Below, one piece after another: positions 19,422 through 29,509 of a DNA stretch of 64,000 bases (positions are counted from its first letter, which is position 1; each line of letters begins with the position of its first letter). The position numbers and the translations under genes are program-made. The notes below the pieces were generated by a model that worked only from the letters and a program-made list of their open reading frames with translations, was not told where the DNA came from and searched no databases. The stretch is taken from assembly GCA_009746045.1 (NCBI GenBank), contig RPFO01000165.1, positions 432,001 to 496,000 on the forward strand, written 5' to 3'. Origin of the DNA: Mesostigma viride (lineage: Eukaryota > Streptophyta > Mesostigmatophyceae > Mesostigmatales > Mesostigmataceae).

Positions 19422-20054
19422 ATCCAATAAAAAAAAAAAAAAAAAAAGTGAACATCCGGTCCGAGGATGCGGATGGCGCTGCCTTCTATTCCCCCAACCA
19501 CCGGCCTGACATCGTGGTGCTGGACTTTGAGGGGGGTGGCCGGCATCTGCTTATTGACGTTTCGGTGGCGCGGCCCTTGGCTCTTAGCCACGTGGCTGGG
19601 GCCTCCCTCACGGCAGGTTACACGGCGGACCGGGCGGAGCGGGCCAAGCTCCTGGCCTACGGCGACGTCGGGCACCATCGTGTGGTGCCCTTTGTCCTGG
19701 AGGAGTTTGGGGCCATGGGGCCCCTGACCTCCGCCTTCTTCAAGGAGTGTTGCCGGCTCCGGGAGGACCGGCTGGACCTGGAGGGCCAGCGGGCCCCATG
19801 GTCGGCGCGGACCTGGACGTCATATTGGCGTCAGCGCTTGTCGGTGGCGCTGACTCGGGCCATGGCTGACATCATGCTCCGCCGTACGCGGGCTGATTTT
19901 GCGGTGCAGCAGGGCTATTAGGTTCCTCCCGTTAGGCGTTTCCATTGGTCTTATCGTAGTATCGAGCTTTGACATGGCTCTGTATATAGGTTTATAGCTG
20001 GGCGTTTGCTTTGGTTTGAGTGATTTCACTCTGCTGTAAGTAATTATATTTTTA
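19422..20054 (+). mobile_element. 5'-truncated non-LTR retrotransposon (REL-endonuclease type), copy 1
   Basis: Bounded by a 14-bp duplication. Its 3' end GTAATTATATTTTTA is identical to copy 2 (50407). The 5' end carries ATCCAATA plus an A-run of about 20 before the truncated coding part, an unusual position for poly(A) in a sense-oriented copy. Confidence 0.8.
19448..19921 (+). pseudogene. C-terminal restriction-like endonuclease of a non-LTR element (truncated)
   Basis: 157 codons nearly identical to the end of the copy-2 protein. RPDIVVLDFEGGG...LLIDVSV gives the PD-(D/E)xK-like pattern of REL endonucleases (R2/R4/NeSL-like lineages), which nick target DNA for target-primed reverse transcription. 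A downstream E-R-A-K...Y motif fits too. RT and the zinc knuckle are missing through 5' truncation, so this copy cannot move on its own. The ATG at the 5' end is supplied by flanking sequence. Confidence 0.7.
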
Positions 20055-20068
20055 ATATATATTTTCCC
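20055..20068. repeat. 14-bp target-site duplication of non-LTR copy 1, right
   Basis: ATATATATTTTCCC, partner of 19408-19421. Confidence 0.85.
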
Positions 20069-20086
20069 GAAGCAAACACGCAATAT

Positions 20087-20410
20087 ATGGCGAGCAAACG
20101 CTCCTCCGCACAACGCAGCCTGATGGCTGCGCTAAGCCCTGAAAATACGTCTGCAGCTCCGGCTGCAGCTTTGCCCTCCGGCCCCGAAGGCAGCGGCGCC
20201 ACTAGCCAAGCCCTAGTGGTCGCCCAGCCCCCCGAGCCCCCCTCGCCCGCAGCGTCGCCTGAGCCCAAGCGCAGTCGCCCTGCCGAGCCGAACTGGGACG
20301 AGTTCGACTTTGACGCCAGCCAGCCCGGCTTTGTTGACAAGCTCACCCACGACCGCCTCCTGGCCTGCGTGTTTTTTGGATCGCACGCCTCGCTTATTGA
20401 ACTCAACTGC
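20087..20410 (+). CDS. Gag N-terminus (gypsy element), before a frameshift
   Basis: Starts MASKRSSAQRSLMAALSP and is Ala/Pro/Ser-rich with a basic PKRSRPAEP patch. The frame is good until about LLACVFFGSHASLI, after which a frameshift near 20400 sends it into noise. In the neighbouring frame the protein continues (LEYPVEHVKAIAEWNGAF) into the long ORF. The ATG lies where an LTR element leader would end. Gag forms the particle; this N-terminal part has no specific motif. Confidence 0.6.
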
Positions 20411-20412
20411 GG

Positions 20413-23400
20413 CTGGAGTACCCAGTTGAGCACGTCAAGGCCATCGCGGAATGGAATGGAGCGTTCACCGTCGCCGAGGGTGAGGATCCGGCTTTCTCCC
20501 TTGACCGGCTTCTCGCGTTTGCGGGCAAAGTGCCTGATTATACGCAGACCAAGGCTTGCCGGTTATGGCGGAGTGCAGTGCCCCTGCTGGCCATCGATCT
20601 TCCGGAGCCGCCCGGTGGGGAGTGGACTTTGGTGACTCTCTGTGCAGCATTCAAGCGGCTGCTCAGGAAGCGTGCGGAAGGCGAGAAGGGTATCTCGTCT
20701 GAGCTGGCTGAGATGCGCAAGAAGATGGCTGAGATGGAGAAGGCCATCGCGGTCAAGGGTGGCCAGCGGCTGCCTGGTGCGGGGCGCGGTGAATATGTCG
20801 GCACTCAGGGTGGTGGCAACGCCGGTCACGGGGGCAGCGGCGGTGGCGGTCAGGGTGGCAGCGGCGGTGGCGGTCAGGGTGGCAGCGGCGGTGTCAGTCG
20901 TGGTGGCGGCGGCAGTGGCTACGGTGGTCGGGGTCGCGGTGGTGGTCGAGGCGGAGGCGGTCGTCCGCCGTCATCGGATGGGACTCAGGAGGCGCAGGGC
21001 GTGCAAGGCGCGCTGGGCGCACCCACCCCGTCACGCGGTAAATGTTACCTTTGCGACAAGGATGGGCACCTTAGTCGCGAGTGTCCAAGCCGCTGCACGA
21101 AGCCGCATGGGGCAGACACGAAGTGGCACCTGATGAACAAGTGTCCAGCCGCGGGCATCAAGACGGTCCACTTCGCCGAGATGGCGGGCAAGACCGACTC
21201 GATGGAAGCCCAGGTGGCTGCCATCAAGCATGGTGAGGAGGCGACGGCGCCCCCCAACCAATTCGCGACGGTGTACCGGGAGGACCCATTCTGGGCGCCC
21301 ATGCCGGGTGACGTCGAGATCAACGCTGCGGAGGCTACCAAAGGCAAGCAGGCACGCAGCCCGCTTTCTTTTCAGCAGGCACCCATGTTGCCTGCCGGGC
21401 AGTTGCCCGCGTCCTTTTCCATGCCGCTGGCTGGGGTGCAATCTGCTTTTGAGCATGCGAACCCTGCTGGGCTGGAGCAGCGTAGGCGATTGGCGCCTGT
21501 GTACCCAATGCCGTTCATTGTGGACGTACCCATGTTTTCAGCACGGCAGGTGGTCGACACCTTCGGGCAGAAGGGGGTTGAGTGGCTGGGGTCGGTTGTG
21601 TCCGAGATCCAGTTGTTCGCAGATGGGCATGATGTGCGCACCTTGCGCAATTCTGAGTCCGTCACCTACGGGCGTCAGCCGGTAGAAGCCGCAGTGCCCG
21701 TGGTGCAAGCGGGAGTGGTCAGCACAAGTAGCCAGCAGCGCACTAGTGCAGTTCCCCAGGTTCCCACGGTGGTTCCATACCCCAATGGTGAGCCGTCCAT
21801 AGCGTTCCAAGCAGTTGGAGCCTGTGGAGATGTATGGAGCGACATGGTGACATGTCCGTTGGTTGGCGCAGTCAAGCTTGATAGCGGTGCTCAGCCGCTA
21901 GTCATCAGCACAGACTTGGCCACCATGCTGAACCTGACCTACGAGAACGGTGGCTTAGTAGAAAGCCCCGTGTCTGTGTCAGGTTGGCAGGGTCCGGCTA
22001 GTAAGCCGTACGCTATGACGGCGGTTAAAGTCAACGTGATTTTCAATCCGTTGCGCGCCTCTAGCATGACCACCGTGTCCGCGTATGCGCTGGTGGTCAA
22101 CAAGTGTGGATATTCCGCACTACTCGGGGTGGATGTCCTTGCTCGCGCCATGGTTCAGGTGGACTATAGGGCGGAGGAGGCATCTTACATCCCTGATTGG
22201 GATGGGGCTGGCCTGAAGCGGGCCAGTGTGCCGGTCTCATGCTTCAGTTCTTCAGCCGGGGCTGCACGCCTCAACCCTTCCGCGGCTGCGGGCGTGGTGG
22301 AGGTCAGCATGGTGGAGGTACGGGCGGCGGGCTCATCGGCGTGGGACAAGCATCGGACGGTGCTGCCTCAGCCAACGGCGAGCATTGCCAAGATGCGCAC
22401 GCAGTGGTCGCTGGATGCTGTGACGTCCACGCGGCAGCTGGCTATGCGCAAGCGGGTGACTGAAGCCGTCGTCACCGTTCCTCAGATGGCCAGCCATGGC
22501 CTCACTTTGGTGCAACCGGGTGTCTCGGAGGCCCAAGGTAATTTTTCTGCTGCAATCTTACCGCAGGCCCCTGATTTTGCCAAGGGTGCGGTAGTGTTGG
22601 AACTGTTTGCGGGGATCGGAGGGGGCATTGCAGGCTTTTTGGCCGCAGGCGGCGTGTGCCGTAAACTCATCGCGGTAGAGCCATCGCACAAGGCGCGTCA
22701 GGTGTACTTCAGTCACTGTGGCGTGTTGTCGCGAGAGTATCCCGCGCAGTTTCCGCCATCAGCATGGCGTGACCCGTTTGGGGAATGTCCTCAAGATATC
22801 CGAGCCATCGGTGAGGTGCAGGTGCAGCAGTTGTTGCGCAGGCATCATGCCATCGACTTGGTAATCGCGGGTTGGGAGTGCCAGGGCCTGAGCCAGGCAG
22901 GGCAAGGGCGGGGGCTAGCCGATCCGCGTAGCGCGCTGTTCTGGGAACTGTTGCGTGTGGTGGGACTGTTGCAGTCGCGTCAGCCCCATCCGCCTGCGTA
23001 TCTGTTTGAGAACGTTGTGGCGGGTGACAGCCCACATCAGGCGGTGCGGGAGGACTGGGCTACAATCGTGGCACTCCTGGGGGAGCCCATCGTGTGTGAC
23101 AACGCAGGGCTGGGTGGGCTCACGCATCGTTTGCGTGCCTATTGGACCAACGTGGCGTGTGCGACCGGTGTGCAGGCGGTCTTGGGGGCCGTAGCAAGGC
23201 AGCATCCGAGTGTGTCTGCGGAGGTAGCATTGCCTTCCCACCTAGTCACGCAGAAGGTGGATAGCGAGGATCGCCCACCGTATGCACGCGTCAACCGGGT
23301 CGGGAGCCCCATGTGTGCACTGCCGACCCTGGTCAGTTACCAAGGGTCGACAGCATACCGTGATCGGGGTAAGGGTCTCGTTTGGGACACTACCACCGGT

Positions 23401-24408
23401 CTGTTGGTGCAGCCACCCGCAGAATTTCGTGAGGCCAGCATGGGTTTTCATGTCGGGGCCTCGGCGCTGCCGGGCGTGCTCGAGAGTGAGCGCTGGTCTT
23501 TGATAGGCCAGGCTATGTCGGTGTTGCAGGTCGGGTATGTGCTGCTTGCATCGGTTGCCGTGCGCCAGTCTGGGGGGGCGTCCCCAGCCAATCCGCCTCA
23601 GCAGGTTGAGGCGCGTGCAGCCAAACTGAAGCGCCCTGCAGCGACGGGGACTTCATCAGCATGGGGGTGGCGTCTGCGACAGGTGTGGACTATCATTCTC
23701 ATGACCGCCCTGCTGACCAGCACCGTGCTGGCCGGCGAGCCCACGCTGCATCGGGTAATACACCGTGCGGCACGCGAGGCTCCGGCGGTGGGTGTCACAC
23801 CAGGTGTGGCAGCCTTTTCCTTGTTCCACGACGATGCGGCTAGGGCGCCGCATCTTGAGGCACATGCGGTAGCTGTGGGTGATCCCGCGGATACGCACCC
23901 CTGGGCTATTGGCGAACACCTTTCTGATGCGCAGCGCTCAGCCATGCTAAAGTGGCTAGGCACTGCAAGGGGGGCCTTCGCTTTCACAAGTGATGAACTG
24001 GGGTGTTTCAATGGTGGGACCATGCGTGTTCCATTGGACACTGACACTCCTTTGTTCCGACGCCAGCATCGCCTGAGTCAGGCCGAGTTGGATTTTGTAG
24101 CCGAGCAATGCAAGGAGTTAGAGGATGCCGGTATCATCAGGCAATCTTCCTCCAGCTATGCTGCTGCCGTTGTCGTTGCGCCCAAGAAGGACGCTATCAC
24201 CGGGGCATGGACGGGTATGCGCATGGCCACCGATCTGCGGTTGCTGAATGCACACACACCCGTGGACCGTTACCCCATGCCACGTGTGGATGATGTCCTG
24301 GATAAGATATCTCCTCATGTGAAGTTTGTGTCCTCGCTGGACCTGCGTAGCGGCTTTCATCAGATCGCAGTTGCGCCGGAGGATCAGCGGAAGCTTGCAT
24401 TCTGGGGG
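20413..24408 (+). CDS. Gag-protease-methyltransferase-RT polyprotein (gypsy element)
   Basis: Counted from the first in-frame ATG (20530), about 1,290 residues before a 1-base deletion in a G-run. Helical Gag; coiled-coil-like ELAEMRKKMAEMEKAI (~59-74); Gly-rich linker; knuckle C172-x2-C175-x4-H180-x4-C185; retropepsin with D451-S-G-A and LLGVDVL; C5-methyltransferase at ~686-1010; a hydrophobic segment near 1050 (IILMTALLTSTVLA); then RT from ~1130 (LSQAELDFVAEQCKELEDAG; catalytic Asp of SLDLRSGFHQI at D1271). RT continues in the next frame at 24417. The methyltransferase sits between protease and RT without breaking the frame, so it is co-translated. Confidence 0.85.
22587..23560 (+). other. 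C5-cytosine DNA methyltransferase domain within the gypsy polyprotein
   Basis: Transfers methyl groups from S-adenosylmethionine to cytosine C5. Motif I LELFAGIGGG (~689-698) binds AdoMet. Motif IV is GWECQGLSQAG with catalytic Cys784, preceded by Glu where most family members have Pro (PCQ). Motif VI is FENV (Glu827). Motif VIII is HRLRAYWTN (866-874), closest to the HRxRxxW form of DNMT3-type enzymes. Motif X-like GFHVGASALP...SLIGQAMSVLQVGYV closes the domain. All catalytic residues are present and no stop interrupts it, so the domain looks intact though its host element is damaged. Captured methyltransferases in algal retroelements have been reported; the precise clade needs a tree. Confidence 0.88.
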
Positions 24409-24416
24409 GCGGCAAT

Positions 24417-26640
24417 TTGTATGAGTGGGTGCGCATGCCCTTTGGGCACCGCAACGCTAGTGCTGTTTTCCAACGAGCTATGGACAAAGTGCTTGCAGGT
24501 CTTCCTTTCGCCGCTTGTTACATTGATGATGTAATCGTCTTTAGCGCGACATTTGAGGAGCACCTGGCGCACTTGGAGCAGGTTCGCTTGGCTCTCGAGG
24601 AGCATAATATGCGGCTGCACCCTGAGAAGTGCAAGTTCGCCCAGCGGACCCTCTCATTCCTTGGTCATCAGATTGTGCCGGGTGGCCGGACGCCTGATGC
24701 CGCCAAGGTCGAATCCATTGCGCAGGCCGCCGTACCCACGGATGTCTCAGGGGTGCGGGCGTATTTGGGTTTGGCTGGCTATTACCGAGGTTACATTGAG
24801 AACTTCAGCAGCAAGGTGAAGCCCTTGACCGAGTTACTCAAGAAGGGGTGCGTGTGGGCGTGGGGTCCCGCACAGCAACGCGCCATCGAGACAATCAAGC
24901 AGGAGCTCACGTCGGCACCGATTCTGCGCGCCCCTGACTATGCTTTGCCATTTGTGTTATATACCGACTGGTCCAAGGTAGGACTGGGTGCGGTCTTGGC
25001 GCAAAAGGATGGTGATGGGCGCGAGCACGTTATTGCTTATGCTAGTCGCAGCAACAACCCAGCGGAGAGCCGGTATTCTTCCTATGAGGGGGAGGCACTG
25101 GCTGTGGTGTGGGCCATCAAGCACTTTCGCCCGTATTTAGTTGGGCGCGTGTTTACTCTGGTGACAGACCACCAGCCGCTTCAGTGGCTAATGACCAACA
25201 CCAACCTGACGGGTAAGCTCGCCCGATGGGCCATGATTATCCAGGAGTACCACATGACCATTGTGCATCGGGCCGGCAAGGACCATGTCAACGCCGATGT
25301 GCTATCCCGATACGCCATGCCTACCACTGTTGACCACACTGGAGCCCGGGCCATGGGTGCCGAGGGCTCGTCGGGTTCTGTGGTCTTTGTGAACGCTGCT
25401 GGGTATGCGGCCGACGATGAGGAGGAGGCGTGGTGGCGCAGTGTCGAGTACTCTGTGGCGGACTTCGGCATCAGCGACGACCCGGTGCGGCCGTCGCCAT
25501 TCACGCCATCCAAAGCTGTGTGCGCTATGGAAGAGGGTAGGTCTCTGTCCTTTGACATTGATCCTTCTCTGCAGCAGCTGATCGCTGTGCAGGCTCTCTT
25601 AGCGCGTAGCTCTCTTGCTGATTGCTACACCGCTGATATCTGGCTAGATGGTCGAGTTTTGGAGCAAGTGCAGGGTGCTGTCTTGACTCCTACTCCAGTC
25701 GATTGGACTCCTGCTCAGAAGGCGACGGAGTTGAACAGGGTGCAGCACAGGGCTGCAACCTATGGTTGGGAAGATGGGGTTTTGTACAAGCTGTTGGGCA
25801 AGCGTAGGGTGGTCGTCCCACCGCCTGACAAGCGCGTTGCTATAGTGCAGGCGTACCACGAGCGGTATGGTCACTTGGGTGGCAATCGCACGCTCAGCCT
25901 CGTACGGACCAGCTATTGGTGGAATAACATGCGACACACAGTGGCCCAGGTAGTGGCCAGCTGTGTCCCGTGTGCTCGAACCAAGGCTAACTTTAGCGCA
26001 GATCATGGTGCCAAGGAGCTGATGTCGCTTCCCATCAAGGGCTTGTTTTATCGCTGGCACGTCGATCTGTGCGGGCCGTTTCAGGAGAGCCCTGACGGCA
26101 ACCTCTATGTCATGGTATGCGTGGAGAGCTTTAGCAAATGGGTTGAGTTGATCCCCATTGCTGACAAGCATGCCGCTACCACAGCGAAGCATTTTGCAGA
26201 CATCATCACCAGGTTTGGGGCTCCCGCGGAGGTAGTCACGGACCAGGGTGGTGAGTTCAGGGGTGAGTTCCAGGAGTTGCTGGATGGATGTCTTATTGAT
26301 CACCGTCGCACTTCTCGGGAGCATCCTCAGGCCAATGGTTTGGCTGAGAGATTGGTGCAGACCGTCAAGCAGGCGCTGCGCAAGTGGAGCCTGCAGGTGC
26401 CGGAGTCGGCCAGGTGGGATCGCGAGTTGGCATGGATTGCCATGGGTTATCGCATGTCTCCCCAGGAGTCTCTCGCTACCTTCTCCCCGTATTTCCTTCT
26501 GTTCGGGCGTAATCCTCTTTTGCCTATACGGAGGCACAGGTTGCGCACCACGAACCCATGGCCTTCGACAACGCTCAGCAATTTTTGGTTGAGGTGCTGG
26601 CCAGGGCAGAGACTTTTAAGAAAGTCATGCCCATCGCGAT
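24417..26640 (+). CDS. RT (C-terminal half)-RNase H-integrase (gypsy element)
   Basis: Continues the polyprotein after the G-run deletion. RT: RMPFGHRNASAVFQ and the catalytic YIDD at residues 35-38. RNase H: LYTDWS, YEGEALAVV, TDHQPLQWL. Integrase zinc domain: YHERYGHLGGNRT...CVPC (HHCC). Integrase core: HVDLCGP, VVTDQGGEF and the E of NGLAERLV. All catalytic residues are present. The last ~35 residues, after LFGRNPLLPI (near 26525), are out of frame because of another single-base loss; the true frame reads on through a TAG at 26648 to the next entry. Confidence 0.87.
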
Positions 26641-26707
26641 GAACAACTAGTTCATTGCTCAGCACAGGGATTCCCTGCGCTACGCTCAGCGCCGGGGGGG
26701 CACATAC

Positions 26708-27172
26708 ATGGCTCGCCAGCTGCGGTTTAGGCCAGGGCAGTATGTTTTCCTGCGCACTCAGCTGAAGCACACTTTGGATGTGGAGGCGGGGCCCACCATT
26801 TTGCGCATTGTGGCTATCAAACCATCGGGAGCTGCAATTTTGGAGGGCGCCGACGGGAGCCGTACGACTGACAACCTCAGCAATCTCAGTCCCTGCTCGC
26901 TGCCCAATTTGGTCCACGACCTCCAACCGCACACGTCTCGCCGAGTCAAGGACGCCCAGTGTCAGGTTTGTCACCGGGTCGATCAGGCGGAGTCCATGTT
27001 ATTGTGTGATCAGTGTAACTGTGGTTGGCACATGCAGTGCTTGCAGCCAGTGGTCACCAGCATTCCGGAGGGGGATTGGTTTTGTCCAGTGTGCACCGCT
27101 GCGCAGTTTACCTCCCGCAGCTTGACTGCGGTCACCGCTGCCCTTGTCTTGGTACGATCGCTGTCTTCGTGA
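26708..27172 (+). CDS. Integrase C-terminal domain with PHD finger (gypsy element)
   Basis: RFRPGQYVFLR is the GPY/F-like strand found at the end of gypsy integrases. Where many gypsy elements carry a chromodomain, this one has a PHD finger of C4HC3 type: C85-x2-C88, C100-x2-C103, H108-x2-C111, C126-x2-C129. PHD fingers read histone H3 tails; here it probably tethers the integration complex to chromatin of a given state. The Met at 26708 is only the first ATG after a stop; the domain belongs to the upstream polyprotein. The frame ends with a short Ser/Thr/Val-rich tail. Confidence 0.85.
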   Translation: MARQLRFRPGQYVFLRTQLKHTLDVEAGPTILRIVAIKPSGAAILEGADGSRTTDNLSNLSPCSLPNLVHDLQPHTSRRVKDAQCQVCHRVDQAESMLLCDQCNCGWHMQCLQPVVTSIPEGDWFCPVCTAAQFTSRSLTAVTAALVLVRSLSS

Positions 27173-27199
27173 TGGGGCCGGTCGCCAGCGAGGGGGGGA

Positions 27200-27280
27200 A
27201 TCATGGGACAGGTCCTCGCCCACCCCACAGGGCATGCAGTCAGCTCAGCTCATTTGGGTTTTACCAAATTAAGCTGAGTG
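27200..27280 (+). repeat. Duplicated segment, copy 1 left part (presumed gypsy LTR start)
   Basis: Starts ATCATGGGACAGG right after the purine tract and matches 29369-29461. It includes an imperfect hairpin (CTCAGCT...AGCTGAG). Copy 1 continues at 28064-28112 after the TIR element. Copy 1 lacks 14 bp (TTAAGGCAGGCACG) present in copy 2. Confidence 0.75.
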
Positions 27281-28063
27281 CATTACAATTCGTTCAAGTG
27301 GCCCGCCGGAGCGGCTGTACAATTTTTCCCAGTGAGCGCGCTGCCAAGTGTACTTGTGGGCAAATTTTTAGGTGCCCCGTCACTTCGAGGTACTAAAAAT
27401 TAGGCTACGGTACGAATTCAGCGAATTTCAGCGAATTTTCAGTCGAACCAAAGGAAGTGACGGCAACTACCAAAAAGTTTCCGTTACGAATTTTCAGCCC
27501 AACACTCGCGCAAAATGAAGTGACGGCAACTACCAAAAAGTTTCCGTTACGAATTTTCACTCCCACACGTTTGCACAAGAGGAAGTGACGGCAACTACCA
27601 AAAAGTTTCCGTTACGAATTTTCAGTCCCACACTTTGCGCAAATTTTAGTAGGGCTGCACGCAAGCTACCGTTCAAAATTTTGCGCTAGTATGGAACGCA
27701 TTTCATTCGTCTGGAGGAACGCTGCCCGCCAACTACCCCCGTTCAGAATGTTCCGCCGAAATTTACTTGAGATTTGGAAATCTGAACGTGCGCGCAAATT
27801 TTAGTAGGGCTGCACGCAAGCTACCTTTCAAAATTTTGCGCAAGTATGGAACGCAATTCATTCGTCCGGAGGAATGCTGCTCGTCAACTGCCCCCGTTCA
27901 GAAAGTTGCGCCGAACTTTACTTGAGATTTGGAAATCTGAACGTGCGGTTGGAGTTTCGCGGGGAAACCCAAGTTCCCGAGTAATTCACCAATGACGCGC
28001 TTCGAACACTTGCCCGCTAAAACCTAAGCAGCCGCTCCGGCTGGCCACTTAAACGAAACGGGA
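27281..28063. mobile_element. 783-bp non-autonomous TIR element with known empty site
   Basis: 29-bp near-perfect TIRs (TTCGTTYAAGTGGCC...) lie at 27289-27317 and 28029-28057. Copy 2 of the host repeat (29460/29461) has the uninterrupted sequence CTGAGTGGCCAGCC, so the insertion borders and a likely 2-bp TG duplication can be read directly. No coding capacity; the inside is mostly tandem repeats. Confidence 0.8.
27453..27945. repeat. Two tandem repeat sets inside the TIR element
   Basis: First, three ~64-bp units with GAAGTGACGGCAACTACCAA and GTTTCCGTTACGAATTTTCA. Second, two ~155-bp units beginning GCGCAAATTTTAGTAGGGCT and ending GAGATTTGGAAATCTGAACG. Confidence 0.85.
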
Positions 28064-28112
28064 TGGCCAGCCGCCATGGTGGCGCCGGAGATTGTGGCAC
28101 GCAGACGCGACA
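28064..28112 (+). repeat. Duplicated segment, copy 1 right part
   Basis: TGGCCAGCCGCCATGGTGGC... to GACGCGACA, matching 29461-29509 in copy 2. Confidence 0.8.
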
Positions 28113-29368
28113 GCTGTCACGGACGCGAGCTATGTCATCCGGGCGGCGCCCACTATGCACAAGACCGGTGACGTGCGCAAGGAATTTGTTTTCTACGCAT
28201 TTTCGACAAAGGCTAGTGACCGGGGGGGGGACACTAGCACTTGCAGCATAAGAGCGGACGAAAGTGCACGTGCACGCGCGCCGGGCCAGGCACAGCTGGG
28301 CGCGCAGCACTGACTTGAACGGACGGCAGCACAAGTGCGCAGCGTCGAGAGGATCATACGCGTGTTAGTGGACAGCTGGAGCTGAAGCTGGACTGCTGGA
28401 CTTCAACAGCGCCGAGGCTATTGACAGGCCAGGTGTCTTTGTGGTGTAGAATAGCGGGTCAACGTTATGAGGACTGGACAGAAAATGGAAAAGGACCATT
28501 TGCGGTGCGGAGCCAGATCGCTGGAAGGAATGCGAAATCGCTGGCAGCCCTACAAAGGGATTTCTTCTAGAAAGGAAAGATTAGACGCAATGTTTGCTGG
28601 GCCACTCACACGCAAGGTGTGAGCGTGCAGATTGTCTGAAGGATATTATGCTTCGACCTTGGTGGACGTGACTCAATGCCGGACATTCCCAGGGACAGAA
28701 ATGCCGGAGCCTCTAGGAGATGAGATCGGCAACAGGGTAGCAATTTAGGTTTGTCGGGATGCCTTCCTGCTTTTGTTGGCATGTGTGGTAGAAAGCCAGG
28801 ACGGCAACTGGAATGCGGTTTCTATTTGCATGGTTCAGGCAGCAAGATAGTTTTGGCATTCCTGGCTGGACTGACAAGTGTGGCGTGTGGCATGCGTGTG
28901 GCATGACGAATGGTTTGGTTCATAGTCGAAGAGGACTCTCACGCAACGTGTAGTCTCTTCGAGTCTCTCGTTAGTGGCCTTCGTGTTTCTCCCTTTCCTT
29001 GGGAGCAAGGCCGGTAGCATGTCATGGAGCGCTGCCTAACTGCGGGCTCGTGAGCATGGAGTGCATCGATATTGAGACTATCAACGTGTTGTAATTGTAT
29101 TAACTTTCTCAATAAATTCCGCATGTGCGGCTTCATCATCAGACTGTGCAAAGTGTGTGTTGTGAAAGCATTGTTCTATAGCAGGGGAGGCAAAAGCATC
29201 CTCTTGCACCATCATATTGTCGCAATTAGAGTAGTTGGAGCGTCTAGCTAACGCCCCAGCAAGAATAGTCAAACGCGGCACGCGACGGTACACAAGGGGA
29301 TCAATAAGGTGGTCATCAGGCACGAGGGACAGTTCCTTGTCCTCGGCTGAGAGCCCTCTTTTCATTGA
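28113..29368. other. Unassigned DNA between the two copies of the duplicated segment
   Basis: Probably the rest of a gypsy LTR or flanking repeat. The only frame of note is minus 29365-29081 (95 codons, ending ...AHAEFIEKVNTITTR), which I do not recognise; its start abuts the duplicated segment. No tRNA or LTR partner found. Confidence 0.4.
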
Positions 29369-29509
29369 TCATGGGACAGGTCCTCGCCCACCCCACAGGG
29401 CATGCAGTTAAGGCAGGCACGTCAGCTCAGCTCATTTGGGTTTTACCAAATTAAGCTGAGTGGCCAGCCGCCTTGGTGGCGCCGGAGATTGTGGCACGCA
29501 GACGCGACA
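29369..29509 (+). repeat. Duplicated segment, copy 2 (empty site of the TIR element)
   Basis: Uninterrupted version of 27200-27280 plus 28064-28112. It runs straight into LINE RT sequence. Confidence 0.8.

Larger units (their letters stand above)
20069..27203 (+). mobile_element. Ty3/gypsy retrotransposon encoding a C5-cytosine methyltransferase and a PHD finger
   Basis: Domain order is Gag with CCHC knuckle, retropepsin, DNA methyltransferase, RT, RNase H, integrase, PHD finger. Gag starts 18 nt after the non-LTR target duplication, so the leader was split by that insertion. A purine tract (AGGGGGGGAA, 27191-27200) precedes TGGGACAGG at 27204, the probable 3' LTR start. Coding defects visible: frameshifts near 20400, 24408 and 26525 and a TAG at 26648. 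A matching 5' LTR was not found. Confidence 0.88.

Noticed and set aside
26640-26710. PHD-finger ORF as a separate gene
   Set aside because: It continues the integrase frame after one TAG and a frameshift, and begins with the GPY/F-like end of the integrase.
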